64,000 nucleotides of DNA, from contig DTUY01000403.1 of assembly GCA_012963885.1 (NCBI GenBank), positions 29,343 through 93,342 of the forward strand. The letters run 5' to 3'. A program made the position numbers and the translations under genes. Below are positions 37,641 to 47,241 of this stretch, piece after piece (position 1 is the first letter of the stretch; the number at the start of each line of letters is the position of its first letter). The notes under the pieces are model-generated. The model worked only from the letters and a program-made list of their open reading frames with translations. It was not told the origin of the DNA and ran no database searches. The DNA is from Candidatus Poribacteria bacterium. GTDB taxonomy: Bacteria > Poribacteria > WGA-4E > UBA9662.

Positions 37641-38685
37641 TTACTCCTTCTGATGACGATATAGTTCACTGCTATTCTCATCGAAATAAATAAATTCAAG
37701 ACGGGGAGGACCTGGTGTAGCAACAAACTTCAGAAAGCCACTTGAGGCAGGATCTTGGAAATTCGTCGGTCGGATCTACGACAGGCAACTGTTCGCGGAA
37801 GTTTCGGACACCCAACGCATGAGAAATCGGGTAATCAATGTGCGGATCACAATCGTTCCCCGGTAATCATGATCATCTTTCTCCCAAGTATGTTGATACA
37901 TATGCAAAAAGTTCGATGAAACGGGGTTGGACGAGCTGTTCGTGGTATTTTTTTCTCATCCCCATCTCAGTCAAAACCTCCTGTCTTCCATGGCTTGATG
38001 GTAAATGTTTTTCTTGTCCAATGCTACGATTGTAAGCCTTCACGCTGGGAACATAAAAATAGATGTTGGCCAGTACCGACAAAAAATCTGGCCTTATTTT
38101 CCGAATCGTCGCCAGTGCGGGATAGCCCAAGTACTTGTCATCACTTTTGTAAGCTGCCATCGGATCATACTTGCCATAGTGGAAGTAATAGTGATTCATA
38201 CCTGTCAAAACGACGAAGGAAACTTCTTCTGCACTATCGATTCCAGCGTGTGTCCTGAAGGTACACATACTTGCCGCACGCATAGCGGTTTCGCTCTTAC
38301 CATATTGCAGACGGCAGTAGTAGCGTGTTCCCGATTGAAGATCTGTGACTTTGGTTTTAATGATATAATCGTGATCAGCGGTTGAGTGCATCCACTCTGT
38401 GTAGAATGAATTGGTGAAATTAGGATTGGTTGCCAATTCAAACCGCCCAATTCCAGACGCTCCAAGCAGATTCCCAATTGAATCAAGAGTTACGGTCGGC
38501 GTGAGGCGTGACTGGAGAATCGCACTGGTTTGGCTGACTTCACCACAAATCAGTCCCTGACCGAGAAAAACTGGCAACTTGTCGGCACTGGAAACGCCCC
38601 GCTTCAATTCAAACCAGAGCAAGGAGATCAACGAAATCCGGATCAAATCCCTGTATGTTTTCCTGAATGACACGTTCTTATTCAT
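37641..38685 (-). pseudogene. Broken PhoD-like phosphatase
   Basis: The first 270 codons (from 38685) read as a PhoD-type N-terminal region: GLICGEVSQTSAILQSRLTP, a fibronectin-like part with LQSGTRYYCRLQYG, and SFVVLTGMNHYYFHYGKY in place of the metal-binding region. After a stop at 37873 the sequence continues in other frames with KDDHDYRG, CDPHIDYPISHALGVRNFREQLPVV and finally SGFLKFVATPGPPRLEFIYFD. That end piece matches the C-terminus of PhoD-like enzymes. An internal part is missing. So there are at least two frameshifts and a deletion. The gene would have released phosphate from esters outside the cytoplasm. Confidence 0.75.
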
Positions 38686-39176
38686 ACACTATTTCTGCTT
38701 CTTGTCTCCGTTGTTGAAGACCCATCGGCAGCCAACAACAGATTAAAATAACAACTCAATATGGTGAACCATTTTATGAGGATTGACGATTGTCGTCAAG
38801 ATGCTTTTTACTTTTGTTGCTTGAATACTTTTTGGTTTTCAGGAGCAGGATTCAGTCAACCATAAACCAGCCAAGTAAGTTCGGAAGTTAAGGCTAAAAT
38901 AGGAAACAGTTTACCAATTGGTTTCAAGATAGGTCACGTCTAAATTGAAGCCTCGCTTTTTCGAGGGTATAGAAGAAAGGTTCAATCTGCCAGTCTAATT
39001 GCACTTGCAACAATTTTTATTACCTTGTATTCTCTTTCATTAAAATGTCTCTGAAGAATCTTGGAGGCCATTTTGTCTTTTAGTCTGTAACCCTGACTAG
39101 GCGACATTGGCTCTCTAATACGATAATTTAGTCCTGAAAGAAAACAACGTCAGTAGATGTAGATAGAAGATCACAG
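38686..39176. other. Gene-free stretch with no convincing feature
   Basis: About 490 bp between two broken genes. The minus strand has a fragment reading LQVQLDWQIEPFFYTLEKARLQ that faintly resembles the C-terminal YRxRWQIE motif of IS4-type transposases, but it is too short to call. Nothing else is recognisable. Confidence 0.4.
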
Positions 39177-39952
39177 ATGCTCACAGACTCGCAGAAACAT
39201 CAATTTGAAACGCTTGGATTTATCTGTTTGAAAAATCTGATTCCACCAGATGAAATGCAAATCTATATTGATGCCTTTGATGAGACAATGATTCAGGCCA
39301 ACAATGGCGTACCTTGGAACCAAGCACCCAAACGCCAACAGGTTGTTTCATTCTATCGACATAATACAGATGTCTATAACCGGCTCCTTGACGACGATCG
39401 TATCTACCAAGTGGTTCAAGACTTAATAGGTAAAGACTTCGTATTTACAGTATCAGAAGGCATCCATCATTTTGGCGGTACTAGCTGGCACCACGATGAT
39501 GTGTCTTCAGAAGGTCATACCCACTTAAAAATTGTCCTATTCCTTGATCCGGTATGTGCCGATACAGGGTGTCTCTCTGTCTTGCCGGGCAGTCAGTTTC
39601 AGCCTTATCGAGAACGCATGGAGAACTATGGTAACGAGATTCTTTTATTGGGCAAGGACGCGTCCCTGGCACTTATCCCATCGAATCAGATCTGGGTGAT
39701 GCCATTGTGTTTAACGTAAAACTCTATCACTCAGCCTTCGGAGAAGGTGCTGAACGGCGCGGGATTTACCTCAATTATATGCAAAAACCGCGGACGCAAG
39801 CTGAAAAAGATTATATTACACACCTTTACATGCGAGACGGTTCATCCGGATGGAAGTATTACACTCCGGAACTCTTCAAGGATGCGACCCAAAAACGAAT
39901 GCGAATGTTAGCTTTTTTAAAAAGCGAATGTTATGATGTGGATCTGCCTTAA
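39177..39952 (+). pseudogene. Phytanoyl-CoA dioxygenase family protein, frameshifted
   Basis: The first frame (39177-39719) encodes LTDSQKHQFETLGFICLKNLI, then FTVSEGIHHFGGTSWHHDD with the His-x-Asp iron motif, and VLFLDPVCADTGCLSVLPGSQF. Around 39650-39660 a one-base change shifts the frame; the next frame reads VPGTYPIESDLGDAIVFNVKLYHSAFGEG, supplying the distal His, and runs to 39952 with the RRGIYLNYMQ arginine. Taken together it is a full Fe(II)/2-oxoglutarate dioxygenase of about 258 aa with one disabling indel. These enzymes hydroxylate lipids or small molecules. A single indel could also be an assembly error, so this is the least certain of the pseudogene calls. Confidence 0.8.
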
Positions 39953-40002
39953 TTGATGAAATTGATCCTGTATCCTTACCTTATTATGGAATCTTAGATC
40001 TA

Positions 40003-40860
40003 ATGATCACCGACTGTCATACACATTTCTGGCGTTATCCGGGAGAATTGACCGAAGAGCTGGCGAGTGAAACCTTCATTATGCGTCGTCAAAAGGTTGA
40101 ACTGAACATTACAGCGGAACAGCATGCAGCTGATACCATTAAGGCAGATCGTGTACTTGTGTTTGGGTTGCGGGCACCTCTCACTGGATTCCTGACTGTG
40201 AATGACACGGTAGCGGAATATGTTCGGACGGACGCCAAAAGACTGATCGGGTTTGCCGCTATTTGTCCAACTGAAGATGATGCACTATCTGAGGTTGATC
40301 GCGCCATCAATGAACTGGGGCTTAGAGGCCTAAAAATGAGCCCGATCTATGGTGGGTGGAATCCGCAAGATCCGAGCGCCATGTCCATATTTGCCAAAGC
40401 CGAGCAATATGGATTGCCGATTATGTTTCATCAGGGCACTACCTTCCCACGGAAAGCACCACTAAAGTACGCGAATCCTGTCTTGCTTGAGGATATCGCC
40501 CTCCAATTTCCCGACCTGAAAATGATCATCGCTCACATGGGACATCCTTGGGAAGTGGAAACGATCGTATTAATTCGGAAGCAACCTAACGTTTTCGCCG
40601 ATATCTCCGCCCTGTTTTATCGCCCCTGGCAATTCTACAATTCACTCCGGTTAGCCGTGGAGTATGGTGTGACCGACAAACTTCTCTTTGGTACCGACTA
40701 TCCTATCGCCACTCTGGACGAAACTGTTGAAGGGTTGCACAATATTGTCAATCTGTCGAAAGAGATGCGCCTACCAGCCTTACCGGACGATCTGCCGGAA
40801 CAAATCCTGTACCGTGACACGCTAAATCTTCTCGGACTCAGTGATTCGACCCAGACCTAA
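40003..40860 (+). CDS. Amidohydrolase family protein (metal-dependent TIM barrel)
   Basis: 285 aa. Starts MITDCHTHFW (HxH metal motif near residue 6). Later landmarks are LRGLKMSP, GLPIMFHQGTT (His), KMIIAHMGHPW (His) and LLFGTDYPIATLDET (catalytic Asp). This is the amidohydrolase-2/decarboxylase type found in hydrolysis or decarboxylation of small ring acids. The frame is intact between a broken PhyH gene upstream and a convergent broken PhyH gene whose stop is 4 bp from its own. The substrate is unknown. The start ATG is 50 bp after the upstream remnant. Confidence 0.88.
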   Translation: MITDCHTHFWRYPGELTEELASETFIMRRQKVELNITAEQHAADTIKADRVLVFGLRAPLTGFLTVNDTVAEYVRTDAKRLIGFAAICPTEDDALSEVDRAINELGLRGLKMSPIYGGWNPQDPSAMSIFAKAEQYGLPIMFHQGTTFPRKAPLKYANPVLLEDIALQFPDLKMIIAHMGHPWEVETIVLIRKQPNVFADISALFYRPWQFYNSLRLAVEYGVTDKLLFGTDYPIATLDETVEGLHNIVNLSKEMRLPALPDDLPEQILYRDTLNLLGLSDSTQT

Positions 40861-40864
40861 AGGA

Positions 40865-41610
40865 TCAGGACTGCATAGCCGGAAAATCGTCACGATTAAA
40901 ATAGGCACTGTCAATTGTGCTGTTTTCTGACGTAGTCTGAGCACTAGCCCAATGGGTAGCATCATAACCCCGGCGCCAACGGTCCGATTCGTTGCGGTGT
41001 GAGGTATGCAACGTTTGGCTATGATGGAAGACAACACCGCCTTTATTGACTATTGCCAACGCCTCTTTTGACAAGTCGATCAATTCAGGCGGTGGCACAA
41101 GATTATACGGCTCATCGGGGTCCAGCGTTTCGTGCGGTAGAATAGGTCCCTTGTGAGAACTGTAATATAACGCAGACAACCATTAGACTCCTCCTCGTCA
41201 TCCATGGCAATCCAAGCAGTAATGACATGATCTGCAGGTTTGCATTTAAAATAGTAGTTGTCTTGATGATACGGCTTGGCACTCCCGAAGCATGGTGGTT
41301 TCATAAAAATCTGATCTGTAACCAACAATGGTTCAACTCCGACAAGTTCACTGATAATAGTTGATAAGCGCAAATCCAGAACGAGAGATTGGAAAGCCGG
41401 TTCTCTCAGGAAAGGCCGATTGATTTTCCTCGGTACGATTGCACCGTTTGCCTGGCGATCGACAACACCACTACTGGCATCGTCTTCTAACTCCTTATTG
41501 CTGATTTCAGTTGCGAGTTAAGCTATACTATCGACTTCATCGGTAGCATAGATGCCTTCAATAACGACCCAGCCCTCTTCCCAGTAATGGTCGTAGTCAG
41601 CTTGATTCAT
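40865..41610 (-). pseudogene. Second phytanoyl-CoA dioxygenase family gene, nonsense plus frameshift
   Basis: Starts at 41610 (AGGAG ribosome site) with MNQADYDHYWEEGWVVIEGIY. TAA at 41518-41520 interrupts the frame after DEVDSIA, which continues as LATEISNKELEDDASSG, KINRPFLREPAF and VTDQIFMKPPCFGSAKPYHQDNYY (His-x-Asp iron site), then DDEEESNGCLRY. Around 41170-41180 the frame shifts to one that reads PHETLDPDEPYNL, GGVVFHHSQTLHTSHRNESDRWRRGY (distal His and Arg) and ends at 40865. Apart from the lesions it is a complete PhyH-like enzyme. It converges with the amidohydrolase gene. Confidence 0.85.
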
Positions 41611-41930
41611 TACTTACTCCTTTGCTTGGTTTTATCAGCATTAAAACGTAATTAGTATCCTTACTACTTGGCACCATCCAACATTGACTTTGACCGTTGA
41701 TGTATATTCTACCAACGAAAGAATACAATTCAACTTAAAAAATCTCAACTGAATCCCAGCTTCATTTCTGTGCAGTACCGACAAATTAGCTATTGACAAT
41801 ACACTGTTAGTCTGCAAGAATGAAGAATCTCTTTAATATGGAGAAGGGACAGGGTTTTTGCCTATATGGTATTATTCGGAATCATCCCAAGTAATTTCTT
41901 AACTCAATCAATATCCTGGAGGAACTCACG
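41611..41930. other. Divergent intergenic region, no gene seen
   Basis: About 320 bp between the broken PhyH gene and the Gfo/Idh/MocA gene. It contains the GGAGGA ribosome site of the plus-strand gene near its end; no operon-like hairpin or palindrome stands out by eye. Confidence 0.5.
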
Positions 41931-42881
41931 ATGTTAAAAGCAGGATTTATCGGTGCGGGTGGCCGAAGTCAAGGTGCCCACTATCCAAGCGTTAATCGTC
42001 TTAAAGATAATGTAGAAATGGTCGCCGTATGCGAACTGGATGAAACTCGGCTGAATCAGGTTGCTGAGAAATATGGATTTTCACATACTTTCACCGATCA
42101 CCGCAAAATGCTGGATAGCGTAGATCTAGATATCATTTACTGCGTAATGCGAGAGGAGTGGATTTTACAGCCTGCGCTGGATTGCCTTAATGCCGGGAAA
42201 CATATTTTTATCGAAAAGCCGCCCGGCGCAAATAGTGACGAAACACAACAGATACTGGAGGCGGCAATCGCAAACGATCTATATGCCATGGTTGGATTTC
42301 AGCGTCGCTACGCTGCTGTGACACGCGAAGCAATGCGCCGTGTGGCAGAGAAAGGGCCTGTTTCCACAGCAATAACCACATTCAACAAGCAAATGTTGGG
42401 TGTCAAAGAATTTACCACAACACTTTGGAATGATGTCTGCCATGTTGTTGATCTTCTGCGATACATGGCAGGTGGCGAACCGGTAGAAGTAACCGCCTAT
42501 CAGGATAAGTTTGGAGGTCAGAGCCGAAACTGCTATACCGGACTAGTTCGTTTTGACAACGATGCAACGGGAGTTATGTTCGGGAACCGAGCCTCGGGTG
42601 GACGCGTTCTTCGCTCTGAACTCCATGGTGTCGGCATTGGGTGCTATATGAAGATTCCTGGAGAGATTGAAATTCACGAGGACAACAAAAGCCACACAAT
42701 GGGCGGCTGGGAAGTCGACAGCGTAGATCAAGGAGATGGGCCTCGGTATGAAGGTGTCCTGACGATGCATGAACACTTTATAGATTGCATACAGAAAAAA
42801 GAAGTTCCGATTAGTGATCTACGCGATGTAATTCATTCCATCCATCTCGTTGACCAGATTGAGGGAACTTTACCTGAATAA
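41931..42881 (+). CDS. Gfo/Idh/MocA-family oxidoreductase with intact EKP motif
   Basis: 316 aa, slightly short. Rossmann motif AGFIGAGGRSQGAH, then CELDETR, and the family motif IEKPPGA with the catalytic lysine intact, unlike the three relatives at 25.8-30.4 kb. GFQRRYAA follows. The C-terminal domain has TTTLWNDVCHVVDLLRYMAGG with the His-x-x-Asp pair. A strong GGAGGA precedes the ATG. It probably oxidises a sugar or cyclitol with NAD(P). It converges with the Ldh2 gene; only 12 bp separate the stops. Confidence 0.92.
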   Translation: MLKAGFIGAGGRSQGAHYPSVNRLKDNVEMVAVCELDETRLNQVAEKYGFSHTFTDHRKMLDSVDLDIIYCVMREEWILQPALDCLNAGKHIFIEKPPGANSDETQQILEAAIANDLYAMVGFQRRYAAVTREAMRRVAEKGPVSTAITTFNKQMLGVKEFTTTLWNDVCHVVDLLRYMAGGEPVEVTAYQDKFGGQSRNCYTGLVRFDNDATGVMFGNRASGGRVLRSELHGVGIGCYMKIPGEIEIHEDNKSHTMGGWEVDSVDQGDGPRYEGVLTMHEHFIDCIQKKEVPISDLRDVIHSIHLVDQIEGTLPE

Positions 42882-42893
42882 TTTATGTCTGAT

Positions 42894-43952
42894 TCAGTTT
42901 GGCCATTGATCTGGATTGAGACCAAACGCCCTAGCCTCTTCACAGATAGCTTGCCAAGTAGTGTCATCAATCTCAATACCTTCGTTTTGTTTTCGTTGAG
43001 CATAGCGAAATTCGGGTTCACCGGGAACCAGGATCTCCTCAAAATCTGGGGCTAGCCGGCTTGATTTGACATGTCGGATCAAAGCTTCTACTTCATCAAA
43101 ATAGGTGTTAAGATCGGTGAAGTGCTCGATGTGATAGACGGTGAAGAGTACACCATTACTCACCATGGTGCGTTCACCTGCGGCGCAGCCCTGACCGCTG
43201 AGGATCCCGCCCAAAAGTTCGACCACAAAGCTAAGGCCGTAACCCTTGTGTGCCACCACACCGCCTAACGGTAAGATAGCTCCGGGAGGATCTCCCTTAA
43301 ACTTATTTGGATCGGTAGTTGGATTACCTTGAGCATCGATAAGCCAGCCTTCTGGTACCTGTCTTTTCTGGTTTAAAGCAAGTCGAACCTTTCCTTCAGC
43401 CACCACGGAGGTTGTCATGTCAACCAGAATTGGATTGTCATTCTGGCGTGGGGCGGAAAAGGCAATCGGATTGGTACTCAGACGTCCATCTATACCACCA
43501 AAAGGAGCAATTTGGTACCCGAGGTTACCAGCGTTGACAAAAGCAATTCCTATCATCCCTGCTCGCGCGGTTAGTAAAGGATAGGCACCAACGCGGCCTA
43601 CATGACTCGTATTCCGTAACGTGACTGTGCTGGTACCATATTTCCTGGCTTTTTCGATTGCCAGATTCATGGCAAAAGTCGCTCCGACTTGCCCCAAGGC
43701 ACCATGGGCATCCACCACTGCAACACAGGGATTATCGATGACCACTTCAGGTGCAGCGCGGGGTTGGAATCGACCTTCCCGGATAGCTCGGGCGTATTCG
43801 TAGAAACGGATCGCTCCATGGGAATGGTGCCCAAAAAGATCGGATTCAATCAAATGATCAACAACTGCTTGGGTATCTTCTAATGAGCAACCAGCAGATT
43901 CAAAGAGTTCGTAGCCGTATTGTCTAAGTGTCTCTGTTTGGAATGTAGGCAT
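42894..43952 (-). CDS. Ldh2-family NAD(P)-dependent oxidoreductase
   Basis: 352 aa. Ldh2/malate-lactate/imine-reductase family landmarks: HHSHGAIRF near residue 42 (catalytic His), AHGALGQVGATFAMNLAIEKA, VTLRNTSHVGRVGAYPLLTARAG near residue 115, GRLSTNPIAFSAP, and AHKGYGLSFVVELLGGILSG near the C-terminus. The family uses NAD(P)H to reduce malate, lactate, ureidoglycolate or cyclic imines such as pyrroline-2-carboxylate. The exact substrate is open; an imine-reductase role would fit a hydroxyproline route with the enolase gene at 32.2 kb. A second family member lies at 44187-45242, divergent. Confidence 0.92.
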   Translation of the reverse strand: MPTFQTETLRQYGYELFESAGCSLEDTQAVVDHLIESDLFGHHSHGAIRFYEYARAIREGRFQPRAAPEVVIDNPCVAVVDAHGALGQVGATFAMNLAIEKARKYGTSTVTLRNTSHVGRVGAYPLLTARAGMIGIAFVNAGNLGYQIAPFGGIDGRLSTNPIAFSAPRQNDNPILVDMTTSVVAEGKVRLALNQKRQVPEGWLIDAQGNPTTDPNKFKGDPPGAILPLGGVVAHKGYGLSFVVELLGGILSGQGCAAGERTMVSNGVLFTVYHIEHFTDLNTYFDEVEALIRHVKSSRLAPDFEEILVPGEPEFRYAQRKQNEGIEIDDTTWQAICEEARAFGLNPDQWPN

Positions 43953-44186
43953 GATAATTCCCTTCTATTTTTCTGGCCTTGAGTTGTAGAATATCACATT
44001 TTATGCTACCTAATAAACTAAATATAAAAAATCAAGATATTTTGTATTCTCTGAACCATCTGGACAAGATACTTGACGTTTCAAGTCTCATCTTCACTGA
44101 GCGTAAAAATTAGATTTGTTTAAAAGTAGAAATTCCCGTATTTTTGCTTGCTTAGTTTATGTTGAGGTTGATTTGAGGAAACAAAA

Positions 44187-45242
44187 ATGGATCAGCAAAC
44201 TGACAAAATTAGCATTCAGTCCAAGCCTTTTCAAGCTTTTATCAGTACACTTTACCAACGTGTGGGAGTCCCTGCAGAAGATGCCGATAATGTTGCCCGA
44301 ATGCAGGTTGAAACAGATGAACGGGGTGTTTATTCTCATGGCACTCGCGCCTTGCCCGGATATGCACATGGTATTATCACCGGAGAAATCAATCCCAAAC
44401 CGATCCCGCATGTATTGGCAGAAGCACCGAGTACAGCCCTTATTAATGCGGACAATAGCCTCGGGCATATTGCGGGTATGCATGCAATGAACATGGCAAT
44501 TAAGAAAGCTGATGCTACCGGGTTTGCAGCGGTTGCTGTGCGTAATAGCAACCACTACGGTGCCGGAGCATGCTTCGCCATGATGGCGTTGCCAGAAGAG
44601 ATGATTGGATTTACGACAACCAAAACTGGCGGTGCAAGCGTTGTGCCACATGGTGGTATCTCAGGCGTGTTAGGGAATCACCCCATCGCCTATGCAATTC
44701 CTACTAAAGTTGAACCATCAATTGTCTTGGATATGGCATGCGGTTGGATAGCGTGGGGACATGTTGGAACCTATGTTATAGAAGGAAAGAAGCTACCGTT
44801 TGGTTGGGCACTGGATGCCAGCGGTGAGCCAACACAAGATCCTCATCTGGCGCGAGGAATGCTGCCTTTCGGTGGATACAAAGGGCACGGATTGGCAATC
44901 GTGATGAGCATCCTCGGTGGGGTGCTGACGGGAGGTCCCGCCGCCTGTAACCGAACGCCGGAGACAACGCCGGAGTTGGCCCGGCGAGGGCATTTCTTTT
45001 ACGCCATTAAAGTTAAAAACTTCAGCCCTATAGATGAATTCACGGAGTCAGTGGATGAGGAAATCCGTACCATTCGCAACGCCGAACGTGCTGATGGTGT
45101 TGACCGAATCTATCTGCCTGGTGAGATTGAGTTGTTGAACCAGAAGATGGCCCGGCGTGACGGCATCCCGCTACATCCAAAACACCTGAAAGCACTGGAA
45201 GATCTTGCCGATGAGTTAGATGTTGAAGTGTTTTGGAAATAG
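44187..45242 (+). CDS. Ldh2-family NAD(P)-dependent oxidoreductase
   Basis: 351 aa. The family core is present: ERGVYSHGTRALPGYA near residue 48 (catalytic His), NSLGHIAGMHAMNMAIKKA, AVRNSNHYGAGACFAMMALPE near residue 116, GVLGNHPIAYAIP, and YKGHGLAIVMSILGGVLTGG. A GAGGAAAC ribosome site precedes the ATG. It is clearly paralogous to, but distinct from, the gene at 42894-43952. Malate-, lactate- or imine-type 2-oxo-acid reduction is expected. It is followed by 475 bp without an intact gene and then by a decayed SDR. Confidence 0.92.
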   Translation: MDQQTDKISIQSKPFQAFISTLYQRVGVPAEDADNVARMQVETDERGVYSHGTRALPGYAHGIITGEINPKPIPHVLAEAPSTALINADNSLGHIAGMHAMNMAIKKADATGFAAVAVRNSNHYGAGACFAMMALPEEMIGFTTTKTGGASVVPHGGISGVLGNHPIAYAIPTKVEPSIVLDMACGWIAWGHVGTYVIEGKKLPFGWALDASGEPTQDPHLARGMLPFGGYKGHGLAIVMSILGGVLTGGPAACNRTPETTPELARRGHFFYAIKVKNFSPIDEFTESVDEEIRTIRNAERADGVDRIYLPGEIELLNQKMARRDGIPLHPKHLKALEDLADELDVEVFWK

Positions 45243-45717
45243 AAAGGGTCCGCTTCATGATCCATCTGGGCACTTAAGTCACTTTCGCTGTATGGTCGAA
45301 ACCGAATAATCTCTGGCCGTGATGGTTGCTTTTACCACTGACTGGGGCAGTTCTCAGGCTACCAGGCATAAATTTTGCATTTATCGATAGTTTCTTGAAA
45401 CTAAGTTTTCAGCTATTGCTGGATTTTTGAAATGGCCTAGTCTTAATAAAGAGGAAGAAATGACCGATAATTGCATTTGTTGGTCGTTTTTTTAGAAGGT
45501 GATTTGAATTCAACTCTTCACCAAAGTTTTTGACTTTGTTGTCTTATTGTGTCAGGAACCTTATTATCATCTCATTTTACGGATTGTATCCAAATTAAGT
45601 TGTAAATAGACGGCAAAATTTCTGAATGTTGATATTTTACGGAATTTTAGCCGTATAAAACAAGTTCGGCAGCGTAGTCAAAAGCAAGCAAAAGGAACAT
45701 GCTGACTCACAATTGGA

Positions 45718-45957
45718 GTCAAGGTTGCCCTCATCACCAGCACAACTCACGACATCAGTGCTATGCATCAAAAGTGTTCGAAACGAGGGATTCTAGAGTG
45801 TTCATCACCTATTACCGTGATCCGTGTCACTACTCTGAAGAGGAGTGTGATAGTCTTTCTAGCCTCTGAATAGGCGCACTGGATGACGGGGCAACTAGCT
45901 GTCTGCTGGTAGCGGATGGCGGATGCATCAGTGATCCAATTGCAGGCCAAAAATTGA
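45718..45957 (+). pseudogene. Remnant of a short-chain dehydrogenase with large internal deletion
   Basis: One frame reads VKVALITSTTHDISAMHQKCSK (cofactor motif of an SDR, with the glycines of TGxxxGIG largely changed), then jumps within about 100 bp to VIVFLASE, stop, AHWMTGQLAV, the C-terminal FLASEEA-WITGQ sequence of the same family. Another frame gives LLVADGG, the final strand of SDRs. The middle of the enzyme, including the YxxxK active site, is absent. Two stops interrupt the joined frame. The flanking gap from 45243 to 46007 shows nothing else. Confidence 0.6.
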
Positions 45958-46007
45958 AGAGAAAATTTATAACACACCCTAACGTAAATTATGGAGGTAT
46001 AACAGAA

Positions 46008-46862
46008 TGAAAATTGTTGATGTCCAAACATTTTTGGTTGGTAACGTGCGGCCGTATCATGGTGGCCAATGCTAGCTCTTTGTCAAGCTCATTTCAGATG
46101 AAGGCATTGAGGGCGTATGCCTATATGCCGACCGACGGGATTTGGGAGAATCCTGAACGGGCTGGGGAAATCGCTGCTGAACTGCTCGAAGAAGGAAATA
46201 CAGCGATGAAGTTTGACCCGTTTCCGCCACTCTTTCCCCAACCACGTGATATTCCGTTATAGGAAATCAATTACGTGGCCAAGATCTTTGCCAGCATTCG
46301 GGATGTGGTGGGCGATAAAATGGAAGTTGGTATTGGGACGCACGACCAATTGACCATTTCCAGTGCCATCAGGATTGCCAGTATTCTCGAGGAATACTAC
46401 CCATTTTGGTTTGAAGAACCGGTAGCCCCGGAAAACGTTGACGAAATGGCACGCGTCGCCGCCCACACCAGCATTCCGATTGCAACCGGTGAACGACTCC
46501 TAACGAAGTATGAATTTGTCGAGATTTTAAAAAAGCAGGCAGCGCAGATTATCCAGTTGGATGTAGGGCATTGCGGTGGAATTTTGGAGTCAAAGAAAAT
46601 CGCGGGGATGGCGGAAGCGCATTATGCTTCTATTGCTCCGCACATGTATTGTGGGCCAATCGCAGCAGCCGCTGCGATTCAACTGGCAACCTGCAGCCCA
46701 AACTTTCTCATTCAAGAATTTAATGTGTCCTCTCTCCACGCGAACATCCTGAAAACACCCATTCAATTTGAGAATGGATATATCCTTCCACCAACTGCAC
46801 CGGGACTGGGGGTAGAACTTGATGAAGACGCAGTTGCGGCACATCCCTATAATCCGAGCTAA
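46008..46862 (+). pseudogene. Enolase-superfamily (mandelate-racemase-like) gene with stops and a deletion
   Basis: Begins MKIVDVQTFLVGNVRPYHGG, then TAG, then LFVKLISDEGIEGV, the normal N-terminal capping domain. The sequence then jumps to MPTDGIWENPERAGEIAAELLEEGNTAMKFDPF, so about 80-100 residues are missing. A further in-frame TAG at 46260-46262 interrupts before VAKIFASIRDVVGDKMEVGIGTHDQ, FWFEEPVAPENV, IPIATGERL, IIQLDVGHCGG and the final EFNVSSLHANIL and ILPPTAPGLGVEL. The barrel residues after the second stop look otherwise sound. Probably a sugar-acid dehydratase before decay. Confidence 0.88.
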
Positions 46863-47241
46863 ATGATTGCTAACAGAAGAGCAGGTAATCAATGTTTGAA
46901 GCGTCATTTAGAGTGCACATTCCGGTTCTTGTTGTATCGGGAGCAATTCTTATCACAGTATTCGATGGATCTGAGGCGAGTCTTAAAAATCAAAATCGGC
47001 ATTTTCTGTTGTTTGTTGCTGGAATGCTCTAATTTAATCTAATGCTCCTACCGAATTAAGACGACCAAAATACATCTCCTAATTCCCCCAAGTATATATA
47101 GCCCTATCGTTGCTAAATAATGCTAAGATTAAGCTTCTTATTGAATCCTACTGTAGTTAAATATGAAATGTCTTACAATAAAGCTATTTTGGTAATAAGA
47201 CAAATCAAGAAGAAGATTACTAAATTCGTTGCGATCGTAAA
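46863..47241. other. Gap between converging genes, no feature seen
   Basis: About 380 bp, AT-rich, with no recognisable coding remnant or hairpin. Confidence 0.5.

Noticed and set aside
38686..39176. An insertion sequence
   Set aside because: Only about 22 residues faintly resemble a transposase C-terminus, and no terminal repeats are visible.
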